23,190 nucleotides of DNA. Origin: Candidatus Woesearchaeota archaeon. GTDB taxonomy: Archaea > Nanobdellota > Nanobdellia > Woesearchaeales > GW2011-AR4. How positions within the stretch are numbered: the first letter of the stretch is position 1; the number at the start of each line of letters is the position of its first letter. Shown here piece by piece: positions 6,316 through 13,633 of this stretch. The stretch covers positions 1 through 23,190 of the forward strand of contig JACOZO010000003.1 of NCBI GenBank assembly GCA_016181325.1. The letters are read 5' to 3'. Position numbers and translations under genes: made by a program. The notes below the pieces were generated by a model. The model did no database searches. It saw only the letters and a list, made by a program, of their open reading frames with translations, and was not told the DNA's origin.

Positions 6316-6416
6316 TGCGACAGCCGGGACTTTCGACGCTCCTGCGCTGCAAAAACTATTCGAACCCGGATTACAACCTTGGCAAGGTCGTGTCCTAGCC
6401 ATTAGACTACTGTCGC
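6316..6416 (-). tRNA. tRNA-Gly(GCC) with an intron in the T loop
   Basis: After removing a 29-base insertion the minus strand gives a complete tRNA. It has acceptor arms GCGACAG/CTGTCGC, D arm GTCT-AATGGCTA-GGAC, anticodon arm CGACC-TTGCCAA-GGTTG with anticodon GCC (glycine), variable TAAT, T arm CCGGG-TTCGAAT-CCCGG, and discriminator A. CCA is not encoded. The acceptor, anticodon and T stems pair perfectly (the D stem has one G-T). A TATA element at 6441-6448 and a T-run at 6311-6315 frame the gene. The exons are 6359-6416 and 6316-6329. Confidence 0.93.
6330..6358 (-). other. Non-canonical tRNA intron (after position 59)
   Basis: A 29-base insertion between T-loop positions 59 and 60. The junctions fit a bulge-helix-bulge-type substrate. 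The outer helix is the T stem CCGGG/CCCGG. The 4-bp central helix pairs exon TTCG (54-57) with intron CGAA. The 3-base bulges are AAT on the 5' side and AGT on the 3' side. Cutting after the second base of each bulge restores TTCGAAT exactly. The intron-side helix is weak, but the intron contains a small CGC-AGGA-GCG hairpin, so this is the relaxed (hBH-like) form. Confidence 0.88.
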
Positions 6417-6440
6417 ATAATAATCCAAATCAATGGGGTT

Positions 6441-6448
6441 TATTTAAA
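6441..6448 (-). promoter_or_regulatory. TATA element of tRNA-Gly
   Basis: TTTAAATA on the minus strand, centred 28 bases before the tRNA 5' end at 6416. Confidence 0.6.
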
Positions 6449-6486
6449 AGTTTTGTGGAAGAAAAAAGGATTAGGGGTTGTAAAGT

Positions 6487-6927
6487 TTATCTTGACATTT
6501 CCTGGGAAATTGCAGTTAAGATCCCGTATAATTTCTGTGCATCAGATGGGCTCAAATGGCCGTTTCCGCCGGTTGTGGGCACGCAGCTTATTCCCACGCT
6601 GCATGAATCATCAGGCGGCCCGTGAGGCAGGTATACTATCCTGTTATAAGGCACTTCATGCAGCTCAAAGCCGATTACTGCAGTTTCCAATACTTCAGGA
6701 GAATAGTCTGCAGCGCCGTTTATCACGAAAACGTCAAAGGGATAATCTCCTTGTGACATAAGCATTTCATATGCACTAGCGCAACTCATGAATTTGGCTG
6801 GACGGTCCACACACTGCAATTCCAGCTCAAGCTGGCCGTTGACAGCCCCCCTAATTGCAGCAGCATTGGCACCGATTCTCTTGCCTGTATGCTCCCTGTC
6901 ATAATAAACAGCAACAATTTTGCCCAT
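6487..6927 (-). CDS. Uncharacterised protein
   Basis: A 146-residue protein I cannot assign. It begins with a hydrophobic beta strand (MGKIVAVYYDREHTGKRIG), has alternating strand/helix segments (YPFDVFVINGAADYSPEVLETAVIGFE, YNRIVYLPHGPPDD) and ends with an amphipathic helix (SPSDAQKLYGILTAISQEM). This alternation suggests an alpha/beta sandwich, possibly Rossmann- or flavodoxin-like. No nucleotide-binding or catalytic motif is clear. There is no signal peptide. ATG 6927 is backed by a TATA element at 6953-6960. It lies downstream of purF on the same strand, 50 bases apart, but with its own promoter. Confidence 0.6.
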   Translation of the reverse strand: MGKIVAVYYDREHTGKRIGANAAAIRGAVNGQLELELQCVDRPAKFMSCASAYEMLMSQGDYPFDVFVINGAADYSPEVLETAVIGFELHEVPYNRIVYLPHGPPDDSCSVGISCVPTTGGNGHLSPSDAQKLYGILTAISQEMSR

Positions 6928-6952
6928 TTTAATCCCAAGGATTGCTTATTAA

Positions 6953-6960
6953 TTTAAAAA
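6953..6960 (-). promoter_or_regulatory. TATA element of the 6927 gene
   Basis: TTTTTAAA on the minus strand, centred about 29 bases before ATG 6927. Confidence 0.5.
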
Positions 6961-6977
6961 GATTCTGCAAATGAGAT

Positions 6978-8519
6978 TTAACACGCATAAGTCCTTTCCT
7001 TTATTCCCTTCCTGTAATTGTCCCATGCCTTCGCGTAAAGCTTCTGCCCTGATTTTGTCGGGTAATCCCCTGTTATGCACGCAGTGCAAAGCTCATGAGC
7101 AGGCTTTCCTATGCTCCCGATGAGCCCCGGTATCGACTGGTAGATGAGCGAGTCTGCTCCGAGCTCTTCAGAGATCTTCTTGATGACTTCTTTTGAAACC
7201 TCTCCTTTCCTGGGCCCTTTCTCATGCCTCGGTATAAGGAGCTCGGAAATCGTTGACATGTCAATGCCGTAGAAGCACGGCCCCCTTATGGGCGGGCATG
7301 AAATCCTGAGATGAACTTCCTTTGCCCCTCCGACTCTTTTAAGATAGCTGACTATCTGCCTGGTCGTGGTCCCCCTGACTATGCTGTCATCGACAAGTAT
7401 TACCTTCTTGCCGTTGATGATCTCCCTCAAGGCCGTGTACTTGTTCTGTATCCTGTCTTCCCTGTTTGTGCCTTCAATGAAAGTTCTCCCTACATACCTG
7501 TTCCTTATCAGGCCTTCTGATGAAGCCACCTTAAACTCATATGCCAGGGCGTCCCCGGCCGCCTTTGCAGTGTCAGGAACAGGTATTACAACATAATTTT
7601 CGTCTATTTTCTCCGTTTCAAGCTTTGCAAGCTCCGAGCCAAGGTTCTTCCTTGTTATGTAGACCGATTTCCCGTCAAGTACTGAGCTTACATTGGCAAA
7701 ATATACCCACTCGAACATGCAGTGGGCCTTTCTCCTGCTTTCCGCGTATTTCTTCACTTCTATCCTGCCTTTCTCGTTTATGTAGATGAGATGGCCGGGC
7801 TCCAGGTTCTTGTAGTCGGTGATGCCGCAGTTTATCAGGGCATTGCTTTCAGAAGCCACAAGGAACATGTCATCCTTCTGGCCGTAGACTACGGGGCGGA
7901 AGCCGTAAGAATCCCTGAGGATTATCATCTCGCCGTAAGAATTCAGGAAGGCAATGTTGAAGCAGCCATCAAATTTCTGCGCCAGCCTTGTGAACACCTT
8001 GACAAGGTTTGGCCTTGTGCCGCCTTTCAGCTCCCTTGAGATGAAATGCATCATTATTTCCGTATCAGTGTCATAGGTGATGTGATAATCGGACTTCTCC
8101 ATGAGCTGCTCCTTAAGCTCCATGTAATTGGAAAGGTTTCCGTTCCAGCAGAAAGAGAACCATTTCCATTTCCTGCCGTGGTGCCTCTCAAAAGGCTGCG
8201 CCAGCCCCCTGTCCTCGCTCCCAGACGTGGCATAGCGCGTATGCCCAATGCCGCGGTTGCCTGCAAATTTCCTGAATATGTCCAGGCTTCTCTGCTTGTC
8301 GCTAGTCTTGAAGACCTCGTTCACTGTCCCAAGGTCCTTGTACGTATCCAGAATCTGAGACCTGTGTATGTTGTGGGTCGTGACGCCGGCGCTCAGCTGC
8401 CCCCTGTTCTGCTGGTTCAGAAGAATCTTGTAGAGATAGAACAGGGCTTTGTTGGCTGAATCGCCGTTTTCCTTGATGTAGACAGCGGCTATGCCGCATT
8501 CATGCTTCGCCTCTGACAA
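6978..8519 (-). CDS. purF: Amidophosphoribosyltransferase
   Basis: A 513-residue enzyme for the first committed step of purine synthesis: PRPP plus glutamine to 5-phosphoribosylamine. The N-terminal Ntn glutaminase domain has nucleophile Cys8 after a seven-residue propeptide (MSEAKHE), plus GHTRYATSG and the WNGNLSNY region. The phosphoribosyltransferase domain carries the PRPP loop VILVDDSIVRGTTT (373-386). Four cysteines, 267, 415, 478 and 481 (last two in ELCTACITGDYP), match the 4Fe-4S cluster ligands of the Bacillus-type enzyme, so this is the iron-sulfur class. The start codon is TTG at 8519, chosen because a GGGGTGA Shine-Dalgarno lies just ahead and no in-frame ATG is available. No other purine genes are in the window. 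Confidence 0.96.
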   Translation of the reverse strand: MSEAKHECGIAAVYIKENGDSANKALFYLYKILLNQQNRGQLSAGVTTHNIHRSQILDTYKDLGTVNEVFKTSDKQRSLDIFRKFAGNRGIGHTRYATSGSEDRGLAQPFERHHGRKWKWFSFCWNGNLSNYMELKEQLMEKSDYHITYDTDTEIMMHFISRELKGGTRPNLVKVFTRLAQKFDGCFNIAFLNSYGEMIILRDSYGFRPVVYGQKDDMFLVASESNALINCGITDYKNLEPGHLIYINEKGRIEVKKYAESRRKAHCMFEWVYFANVSSVLDGKSVYITRKNLGSELAKLETEKIDENYVVIPVPDTAKAAGDALAYEFKVASSEGLIRNRYVGRTFIEGTNREDRIQNKYTALREIINGKKVILVDDSIVRGTTTRQIVSYLKRVGGAKEVHLRISCPPIRGPCFYGIDMSTISELLIPRHEKGPRKGEVSKEVIKKISEELGADSLIYQSIPGLIGSIGKPAHELCTACITGDYPTKSGQKLYAKAWDNYRKGIKERTYAC

Positions 8520-8523
8520 AGGC

Positions 8524-8530
8524 TCACCCC
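8524..8530 (-). promoter_or_regulatory. Shine-Dalgarno of purF
   Basis: GGGGTGA on the minus strand, four bases before the TTG start. It decides this non-ATG start; the nearby ATG at 8532 is out of frame and meets a stop at once. Confidence 0.6.
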
Positions 8531-8553
8531 ATGCCAGTTAGAGCATTGAGTAT

Positions 8554-8561
8554 TATTTAAA
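8554..8561 (-). promoter_or_regulatory. TATA element of purF
   Basis: TTTAAATA on the minus strand, putting transcription start near 8531, with a leader of about 12 bases that holds the Shine-Dalgarno. It is divergent from the promoter at 8586-8593. Confidence 0.55.
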
Positions 8562-8585
8562 GTTTTGTATTTTGATTATATAAAT

Positions 8586-8593
8586 TATATAAA
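8586..8593 (+). promoter_or_regulatory. TATA element of the putative ncRNA
   Basis: TATATAAA on the plus strand inside a run of TATA-like sequence (8575-8595), predicting a start near 8616. A weaker ATATTTAAT at 8601-8609 would instead start the RNA near the G-run at 8633. No plus-strand protein gene begins at a matching distance. Confidence 0.45.
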
Positions 8594-8615
8594 AACTGGG
8601 ATATTTAATTAGTCA

Positions 8616-8815
8616 GCAATAAAGTTTCATTTGGGGGGACAGTAATCCTCGCACTTTACGTGTTTGTGATTGTCCCTCACACGCCCCTGTACTTATGAAG
8701 CACAGAGTGCGCTGAACTGCCCGCCGCATTGTGGCGGGTTGTGCACAATTTATTAGAATAAATGCCGCCCGCGTATTGGGGCGGCCTAGACACAAAAGGA
8801 ATAAGGATATTTTTT
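8616..8815 (+). ncRNA. Putative structured non-coding RNA
   Basis: The 378-base gap between purF and the 8898 gene contains a GC-rich island in AT-rich surroundings. Visible stems are: 8636-8641/8671-8676 (GGGACA/TGTCCC) or, as an alternative, 8650-8655/8706-8711 (CGCACT/AGTGCG); 8665-8669/8677-8681; a strong hairpin 8720-8738 (CCCGCCGC-ATT-GTGGCGGG); 8748-8763 (ATTTATT-AG-AATAAAT); and 8764-8785 (GCCGCCC, 8-base loop, GGGCGGC). A TATA element precedes it and a T6 run at 8810-8815 follows. The next gene has its own leaderless promoter, so this is not its leader. It lacks the motifs I would expect of SRP RNA, RNase P RNA or a rRNA. The strand is inferred from the promoter and T-run. Confidence 0.5.
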
Positions 8816-8866
8816 GTTCGATTTGATTCTTTGACAATGCAATAAGATAATAATTTTTTCACAACC

Positions 8867-8874
8867 TTTAAATA
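8867..8874 (+). promoter_or_regulatory. TATA element of the 8898 gene
   Basis: TTTAAATA centred 27 bases before ATG 8898; a leaderless transcript is expected. Confidence 0.6.
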
Positions 8875-8897
8875 AAAATAAAAAATTAAGTTCGATT

Positions 8898-9560
8898 ATG
8901 GCGAACAATGACATTCTATCCGCTTATGATTCAGGCCAGCGGAAGCAGTTCAGGAATGACTTCCAGCAGGTTGCAAGGGTCTCATTTGAGCTTGAGAAGC
9001 ATTACGCAAGGGGCCAGCACGATTTGACCAGGGACATAAGGAAATTTGAGGAGATGCTTAAGAAGTTCAGCAAGAAGTACGGCAGTCTTCTGCTGAAGCT
9101 GGCAAAGGCCGCGGACTCGCTCCGCTTGAGGATTTTTGCAGACGAGAAAAGCATCGGGGATTTCTTTGCAAACTGCGCGTCAAGGATGGCGGGCCTCAAG
9201 GCAATCGGTTTGACGGGTTTCAACCAGGCAGAGGCGACTGAAACAGAAAAATTCGCCTCGCTGGCAGAGAAGATGAAGGACTCGGTTTTCGTGACATACA
9301 GCGATGCAAACTCCGGGACAAGCACGCTGGCTGCCGTATTCGACAGGAAAGAAAAGCGCGTGGAGATACTCTACCAGCTAAGCGAGCTGTTCAGCACGAA
9401 TTCCGCTGATTTCAGGGCAATAGCCTTCTACGGCCTGCAGAAAGTGGATGCAAGGCTCAGGATAGACGCCGATATGTCCCAGTTCGGCTTTGTCGAGATA
9501 ATGACAGAGGACAAGGCCCATGAGTTCTATGACAGGTTTAACCCGAGGTTTCCGGAATAG
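8898..9560 (+). CDS. Uncharacterised soluble protein
   Basis: A 220-residue protein without a recognised family. The first half is charged and helical (FRNDFQQVARVSFELEKHYA, RDIRKFEEMLKKFSKKYGSL), probably forming helical hairpins or a coiled coil. The second half alternates strands and helices (DSVFVTYSDANSGTSTLAAVFDRK, RVEILYQLSELF, FRAIAFYGLQKVDARL, FGFVEIMTEDKAHEFYDRF). There is no signal peptide or membrane segment. Codon use (AGG arginine, GC-rich third positions) is like that of SRP54 and the glycosyltransferase, so it looks resident rather than recently acquired. No function is proposed. Confidence 0.62.
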   Translation: MANNDILSAYDSGQRKQFRNDFQQVARVSFELEKHYARGQHDLTRDIRKFEEMLKKFSKKYGSLLLKLAKAADSLRLRIFADEKSIGDFFANCASRMAGLKAIGLTGFNQAEATETEKFASLAEKMKDSVFVTYSDANSGTSTLAAVFDRKEKRVEILYQLSELFSTNSADFRAIAFYGLQKVDARLRIDADMSQFGFVEIMTEDKAHEFYDRFNPRFPE

Positions 9561-9594
9561 AATCATGTAGGCACGAAGCTGAAATCCTGCCAAG

Positions 9595-9603
9595 CTTTAA
9601 AAA
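9595..9603 (+). promoter_or_regulatory. TATA element of the 9640 gene
   Basis: CTTTAAAAA, putting transcription start near 9625 and leaving a leader of about 15 bases with a Shine-Dalgarno. Confidence 0.5.
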
Positions 9604-9630
9604 TGGTCATTTCTTTCCATATGCTCTTTT

Positions 9631-9635
9631 GAGGT
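9631..9635 (+). promoter_or_regulatory. Shine-Dalgarno of the 9640 gene
   Basis: GAGGT four bases before ATG 9640, one of the few Shine-Dalgarno-led starts in this window. Confidence 0.6.
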
Positions 9636-9639
9636 AAAA

Positions 9640-10188
9640 ATGCCAGAAATATGGACACCTAAGAAAGATATAGAAGGCCTTATCGAAGGAATTTGCGGGA
9701 AATCACAAATAGAAGTTCCTAAGATGACGATAAGCAGGGGAATGGTTCATCTGCAGGCTTTTGATAAAAGTGTTCAAAGAGGCGACCTTGGCATGGAATA
9801 TGACGTGTCAAATCTTGCAGTCGGAGGCAATGAATCAATTGATTCTGCAGTCTTGGAAAGGAAGGCGGTTGAATGGTGGTTTGCCAAGATTAGATTGACC
9901 CAGTACCCTATAGAGATATACTATGCGGAATCAGGGTCATTGGTGCCGCTTTCTGTCAGGCCGGAAGCTGATGCGCCGGCGATAAGAGAATACAGATACT
10001 TTGTAAATGTCCAGGCTGGAGATTTGGACAGCACTTGGGTGCATAGAGCCATGCGGGAGGCCATACCGGAATTAGGGAAATCAGAGGTTGTTTTATTAAG
10101 TCCTGTTTTTGGAACGAATCTCCCGCCGACACCAAATCTCAGAAGATTCTATACGAGCAGAGTTTCGGCAGAGAGCCAAGAAGTATAA
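9640..10188 (+). CDS. Uncharacterised protein
   Basis: A 182-residue protein that I do not recognise. It has a short N-terminal helical part (TPKKDIEGLIEGICGKSQ), then strand-rich segments (MTISRGMVHLQAFDKS, YPIEIYYAESGSLVPLSV, EYRYFVNVQAGDL) and a C-terminal VVLLSPVFGTNLPPTPNLRR. The overall look is a soluble alpha+beta fold with no membrane segment. Translation should use the GAGGT Shine-Dalgarno. The gene converges on srp54, with two bases between the stops. Confidence 0.6.
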   Translation: MPEIWTPKKDIEGLIEGICGKSQIEVPKMTISRGMVHLQAFDKSVQRGDLGMEYDVSNLAVGGNESIDSAVLERKAVEWWFAKIRLTQYPIEIYYAESGSLVPLSVRPEADAPAIREYRYFVNVQAGDLDSTWVHRAMREAIPELGKSEVVLLSPVFGTNLPPTPNLRRFYTSRVSAESQEV

Positions 10189-10190
10189 GG

Positions 10191-11537
10191 TCAAAACGCA
10201 GGCATCTTCCCGCCGAACTTCTTCATGAATTTTGACATGTCGCCCTTGCTGCCCTTGAACATCTTGATGATTTTTTTGCTCTGCCTGTACTGCTTCAGCA
10301 ACTCCCTCACTTCACCGGAGGAAACTCCAGAGCCCTTGGCAATCCTCTCTATCCTGTTGGCATCGACTATGTCAGGATCCTCCAGTTCTTCTTTTGTGAA
10401 GCTGTCCATCGCATAGCGCCATTTCTCCAGCTTTCCCTGCTGCACCTCGAGCATTTCTTTAGGCAATTGTAATTGCCCGAATCCGGGAATCATTTCCGCA
10501 ATCTTGCTCAGAGGCCCCATGCTTTTCATGGCCTGCATCTGCTCATAAAGGTCAATGAGATTGAATTCGCCCTTGAGGAACTTCTTGCCCAAATCCTCGG
10601 CTTTATCCTCTGGCATTGCCTCCCTGGCTTTCTCAAGCAGCGCTTCAATATCGCCCATCCCCAATAATCTCCCCACAAATCCGGGAGGATTGAACTGCTC
10701 CATGTCGTCTATTTTCTCGCCTGTGCCGATGAACTTTATCGGGGCTCCCGAGACTGCGCAGGCTGTCAAAGCTCCTCCGCCCCTTGCAGTGCCGTCCATC
10801 TTCGTGATTATTATTCCCGTGATGCCGCAGCTCCTGTGGAACTGCTCTGCCTGCTTCTGGGCGGTCTGGCCGATGTCAGCGGAAATGACAAGAAGGCTCT
10901 CATTCGGCTTGATTGCGTTATTCACCTTCTCTATCTCATCTATAAGATCGTCAGAAAGCGCATCCCTGCCTGCTGTGTCTATGATGACTACGTCAAAATC
11001 TTTTACCTCATCCTTGACGCTGTTCCATATCGCGACAGCATCCTTGCTCTTCCTGTCAGTGAATACCGCTGCGCCTGCCTGCTTTCCGACCTGTTCTATC
11101 TGCTCCATCGCAGCAGGCCTGTGGATGTCAAGCCCGACCAGCGCGACTTTGTGACCCCTTTTCATGAAGTATCTTGCAAGCTTTCCTGTTGTCGTGGTCT
11201 TGCCTGAGCCGAAAAGCCCTGCAAGCATCACCTTGAACGGCTTTTCATTCACCTCTATCTTGTGCTGCTCCTTGCCAAGAAATTGTATAAGCTCCTCGTA
11301 GACTATGTTGACGATATGCTCCTTTTTCGTAAGCCCCCTGGGAGACTCTTCCTTTAGCGCCCTCTGCTTTATCTTCTCCGTCAGCTCAAACACCAGTTTG
11401 ACATTGACATCGGATTGAAGCAATGCCTTCTGGATTTCCTTCACCAGCTCGTTTATCAGCTTCTCATCCACGAAAAGGGATTTTGCTATCTTCTGCAGCG
11501 TGCTCTTCAGCGACGTGCTTAGGTTTTCAAGTACCAT
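10191..11537 (-). CDS. srp54: Signal recognition particle GTPase SRP54
   Basis: A 448-residue SRP54/Ffh protein that binds SRP RNA and signal peptides and docks with FtsY for co-translational targeting to the membrane. The helical N domain (1-85) is followed by the G domain: P loop GLFGSGKT (107-114), DIHRPAA (137-143), DTAGRD (187-192) and TKMD (245-248). The C-terminal M domain (about 300-448) contains the hydrophobic groove segments (MGPLSKIAEMIPGFG) and the RNA-binding helix-turn region (GSGVSSGEVRELLKQYRQ). The length is typical. It is leaderless, with a TATA element at 11564-11571. No SRP RNA with the expected conserved core was found nearby. Confidence 0.97.
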   Translation of the reverse strand: MVLENLSTSLKSTLQKIAKSLFVDEKLINELVKEIQKALLQSDVNVKLVFELTEKIKQRALKEESPRGLTKKEHIVNIVYEELIQFLGKEQHKIEVNEKPFKVMLAGLFGSGKTTTTGKLARYFMKRGHKVALVGLDIHRPAAMEQIEQVGKQAGAAVFTDRKSKDAVAIWNSVKDEVKDFDVVIIDTAGRDALSDDLIDEIEKVNNAIKPNESLLVISADIGQTAQKQAEQFHRSCGITGIIITKMDGTARGGGALTACAVSGAPIKFIGTGEKIDDMEQFNPPGFVGRLLGMGDIEALLEKAREAMPEDKAEDLGKKFLKGEFNLIDLYEQMQAMKSMGPLSKIAEMIPGFGQLQLPKEMLEVQQGKLEKWRYAMDSFTKEELEDPDIVDANRIERIAKGSGVSSGEVRELLKQYRQSKKIIKMFKGSKGDMSKFMKKFGGKMPAF

Positions 11538-11563
11538 GATAAACAGAACTAATCAAATATTTG

Positions 11564-11571
11564 TTTATAAA
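11564..11571 (-). promoter_or_regulatory. TATA element of srp54
   Basis: TTTATAAA, centred about 31 bases before ATG 11537, giving a nearly leaderless message. Confidence 0.6.
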
Positions 11572-11605
11572 TGTTTGTTGAAAAAATCATGAATATTGCC
11601 GTCAA

Positions 11606-13504
11606 TTATGACTTATTCTTTATCTCTTCCGCAGCCTTCTTCAAAAATTCGTCGCTCTTCATCGCGCCAAGTATCTTGTTGTCCCTTGTCCTCACTGTGA
11701 CAGTCTTCTCCCCAATTTCTTTCTCGCCGACAACAAGAATGTAATTGACCTGCGCCAATTGGGCATCGCGGACTTTGTAGCTTATGCTCTCTGCCCTTCC
11801 GTCAACCTCAACCCTTAATCCGTGCTCCTCATATTTTTTCCTTATAGTTTCGGCATACTCGTTGTACCTTTCGGCAACAGTCAATATCCTCACTTGCACA
11901 GGGCTCATCCACATCGGGAATTTGCCTGCATAATGCTCTATCAAGATGCCCAAGAATCTCTCAATGCTCCCGTATACCACGCTGTGTATCATTACAGGGC
12001 GATGCTTGTTTCCGTCTTCGGCTATATATACCAGTTCAAATTTTTCCGGCATTTGAAAGTCCACTTGTATGGTTCCGCATTGCCATGTCCTTCCTATGCT
12101 GTCTTTGATGTGAAAATCTATCTTGGGGCCGTAAAACGCGCCTTCGCCTTCCTTGATTTCAAAGTCAATCCCTTTCGATTGCAGGGCTGACTTCAGGATG
12201 CCTTCTGCAACATCCCATATCTCCCTGCTGCCCATGAATTTTTCAGGCCTTGTCGACAGCTCAACACGGTAGGAAAATCCGAAAATCCCGTAGGTATGGT
12301 CTATTCTGTCAATAACCCTCTTGACTTCCCCTTCTATCATGCTGGAAGTTACATATATATGGACATCATCCTGCGTAAAGCTTCTTACCCTAAATAATCC
12401 GGAAAGCACGCCGGAAAGCTCATGCCTGTGCACAATGCCGTATTCCGCCAGCCTTAATGGGAATTCCCTGTAAGAATGCAGCTTTTCCCTGTAAACCAGA
12501 ATCGAGCCGGCGCAATTCATGGGCTTTATCCCAAAAGCCTGCTTGTCAACTTCGGTAAAATACATGTTCTCCCTGTAATGCTCCCAATGCCCGCTCTGCT
12601 CCCAGAGCTTCCTGCTCAGTATCAATGGAGTTTTTATCTCATTGTAGCCGTATTTCAGGTTTAATTGTCTTGAAAAGTCCATAAGCTCATTGATTATCCT
12701 CACGCCTTTTGGATGGAAAAAGATGAATCCCGGCCCTTCTTCGTGTATGCTGAACAGGTCAAGCTCCTTTCCAAGCTTCCTATGGTCCCTTTTCTCAGCC
12801 TCTTCTATTAATTTCAGGCATTCATCCAGCTGCTTTTTCTCAGGAAAGCTGATGCCGTAGATCCTCTGCAGCTGCCTGTTTTTCTGGTCTCCCCTCCAGT
12901 AAGCCCCTGCAACTTTAGTTAGCTTGAACGCCTTTATCTTCCCCGTATTCGGGATATGCGGCCCCCTGCAAAGGTCAATGAAATCGCCCTGCTGGTATGC
13001 AGACGTCGGCTCCTTGAATTCCTCGATAAGCTCAATCTTGTACTTGTTATTTTTGAATGTTTTTTTTGCTTCTTCAACACTAAGTTCCAATCTTTTCACT
13101 TTGTGATCCTTGCTTGCTATTTCCAGCATCCTTTCTTCTATCTTGGTGAGGTCTTCAGGGGTGAAATTATGCTCGACGTCAAAATCATAATAGAATCCTT
13201 CCTCGACAACAGGCCCTATCGTCGGCTTTGCATCGGGAAACAGCTCGACAACGGCATGCGCCAGAAGATGGGCCGTGCTGTGCCTGAAAACCTCGACGCC
13301 TTCCTTGTCCCTGAACGTAAGGATTCTGAGCTTTGCGTCATGATTTATCGGGATGCTTAAGTCGATTATCTTCCCGTCCGCACTGGCTGCCAGCGCGTCC
13401 TCACCCAGCCTCCTGCCTATGCTGCATGCTATCTCGCCGGCAGTTATGCCTTTATTATATTCCTTTATGCTTCCGTCCGGAAGCGTTATTTTGATTTTTT
13501 GCAT
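11606..13504 (-). CDS. thrS: Threonyl-tRNA synthetase, bacterial type
   Basis: A 632-residue class II synthetase charging tRNA-Thr. It has a TGS domain (1-62), then the bacterial-type N2 editing domain with HSTAH (His75, His79) and DLCRGPH (Cys179, His183). The catalytic core has zinc ligands Cys331 and His382 plus a later His in RPVMIHSVVYGS, and motif 2 around RHELSGVLSGLFRVR. The anticodon-binding domain is C-terminal (from about VQVRILTVAERY). The archaeal-type editing domain, related to D-aminoacyl-tRNA deacylase, is absent; the gene is of the bacterial/eukaryotic kind and may reflect transfer. The open frame extends to 13582, but the TATA element at 13531-13538 and the alignable TGS start favour ATG 13504. 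Confidence 0.96.
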   Translation of the reverse strand: MQKIKITLPDGSIKEYNKGITAGEIACSIGRRLGEDALAASADGKIIDLSIPINHDAKLRILTFRDKEGVEVFRHSTAHLLAHAVVELFPDAKPTIGPVVEEGFYYDFDVEHNFTPEDLTKIEERMLEIASKDHKVKRLELSVEEAKKTFKNNKYKIELIEEFKEPTSAYQQGDFIDLCRGPHIPNTGKIKAFKLTKVAGAYWRGDQKNRQLQRIYGISFPEKKQLDECLKLIEEAEKRDHRKLGKELDLFSIHEEGPGFIFFHPKGVRIINELMDFSRQLNLKYGYNEIKTPLILSRKLWEQSGHWEHYRENMYFTEVDKQAFGIKPMNCAGSILVYREKLHSYREFPLRLAEYGIVHRHELSGVLSGLFRVRSFTQDDVHIYVTSSMIEGEVKRVIDRIDHTYGIFGFSYRVELSTRPEKFMGSREIWDVAEGILKSALQSKGIDFEIKEGEGAFYGPKIDFHIKDSIGRTWQCGTIQVDFQMPEKFELVYIAEDGNKHRPVMIHSVVYGSIERFLGILIEHYAGKFPMWMSPVQVRILTVAERYNEYAETIRKKYEEHGLRVEVDGRAESISYKVRDAQLAQVNYILVVGEKEIGEKTVTVRTRDNKILGAMKSDEFLKKAAEEIKNKS

Positions 13505-13530
13505 TTTACAGGCAGTTGATTCAAAATGGG

Positions 13531-13538
13531 TTTTATTA
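13531..13538 (-). promoter_or_regulatory. TATA element of thrS
   Basis: TAATAAAA on the minus strand, centred about 30 bases before ATG 13504. It excludes the longer reading of the frame to 13582. Confidence 0.5.
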
Positions 13539-13601
13539 AGTTTGCGGATTGCCCTCCAGCATAAGCTGTTGATGGTAATCAAAGCCGCTATTTACATTAA
13601 A

Positions 13602-13609
13602 TATATAAA
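13602..13609 (+). promoter_or_regulatory. TATA element of the glycosyltransferase operon
   Basis: TATATAAA with expected transcription start near 13632, two bases from the ATG of the 31-codon ORF at 13634. Confidence 0.6.
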
Positions 13610-13633
13610 TTAGTTCTTCCATGAATTGTTTCC

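Noticed and set aside
8616..8815. Identification of the GC-rich island as SRP RNA or RNase P RNA.
   Set aside because: The conserved GGAAG/AGCAG-type SRP core and the RNase P CR-I and CR-V motifs were not found on either strand, so no name is given.
8613..8837. A 74-codon minus-strand open frame across the GC-rich island upstream of purF.
   Set aside because: The translation has no protein-like pattern and covers the hairpins. It has no TATA element at the right distance; a structured RNA explains the region better.
10555..11154. A 199-codon plus-strand open frame inside srp54.
   Set aside because: It lies entirely opposite a clearly conserved gene, and its translation is hydrophobic and Ser/Pro-rich in the way typical of antisense shadows. 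It has no promoter or Shine-Dalgarno.
13505..13582. Extension of thrS upstream to 13582, adding 26 residues.
   Set aside because: The TATA element at 13531-13538 lies inside this stretch, and the TGS domain begins naturally at ATG 13504.
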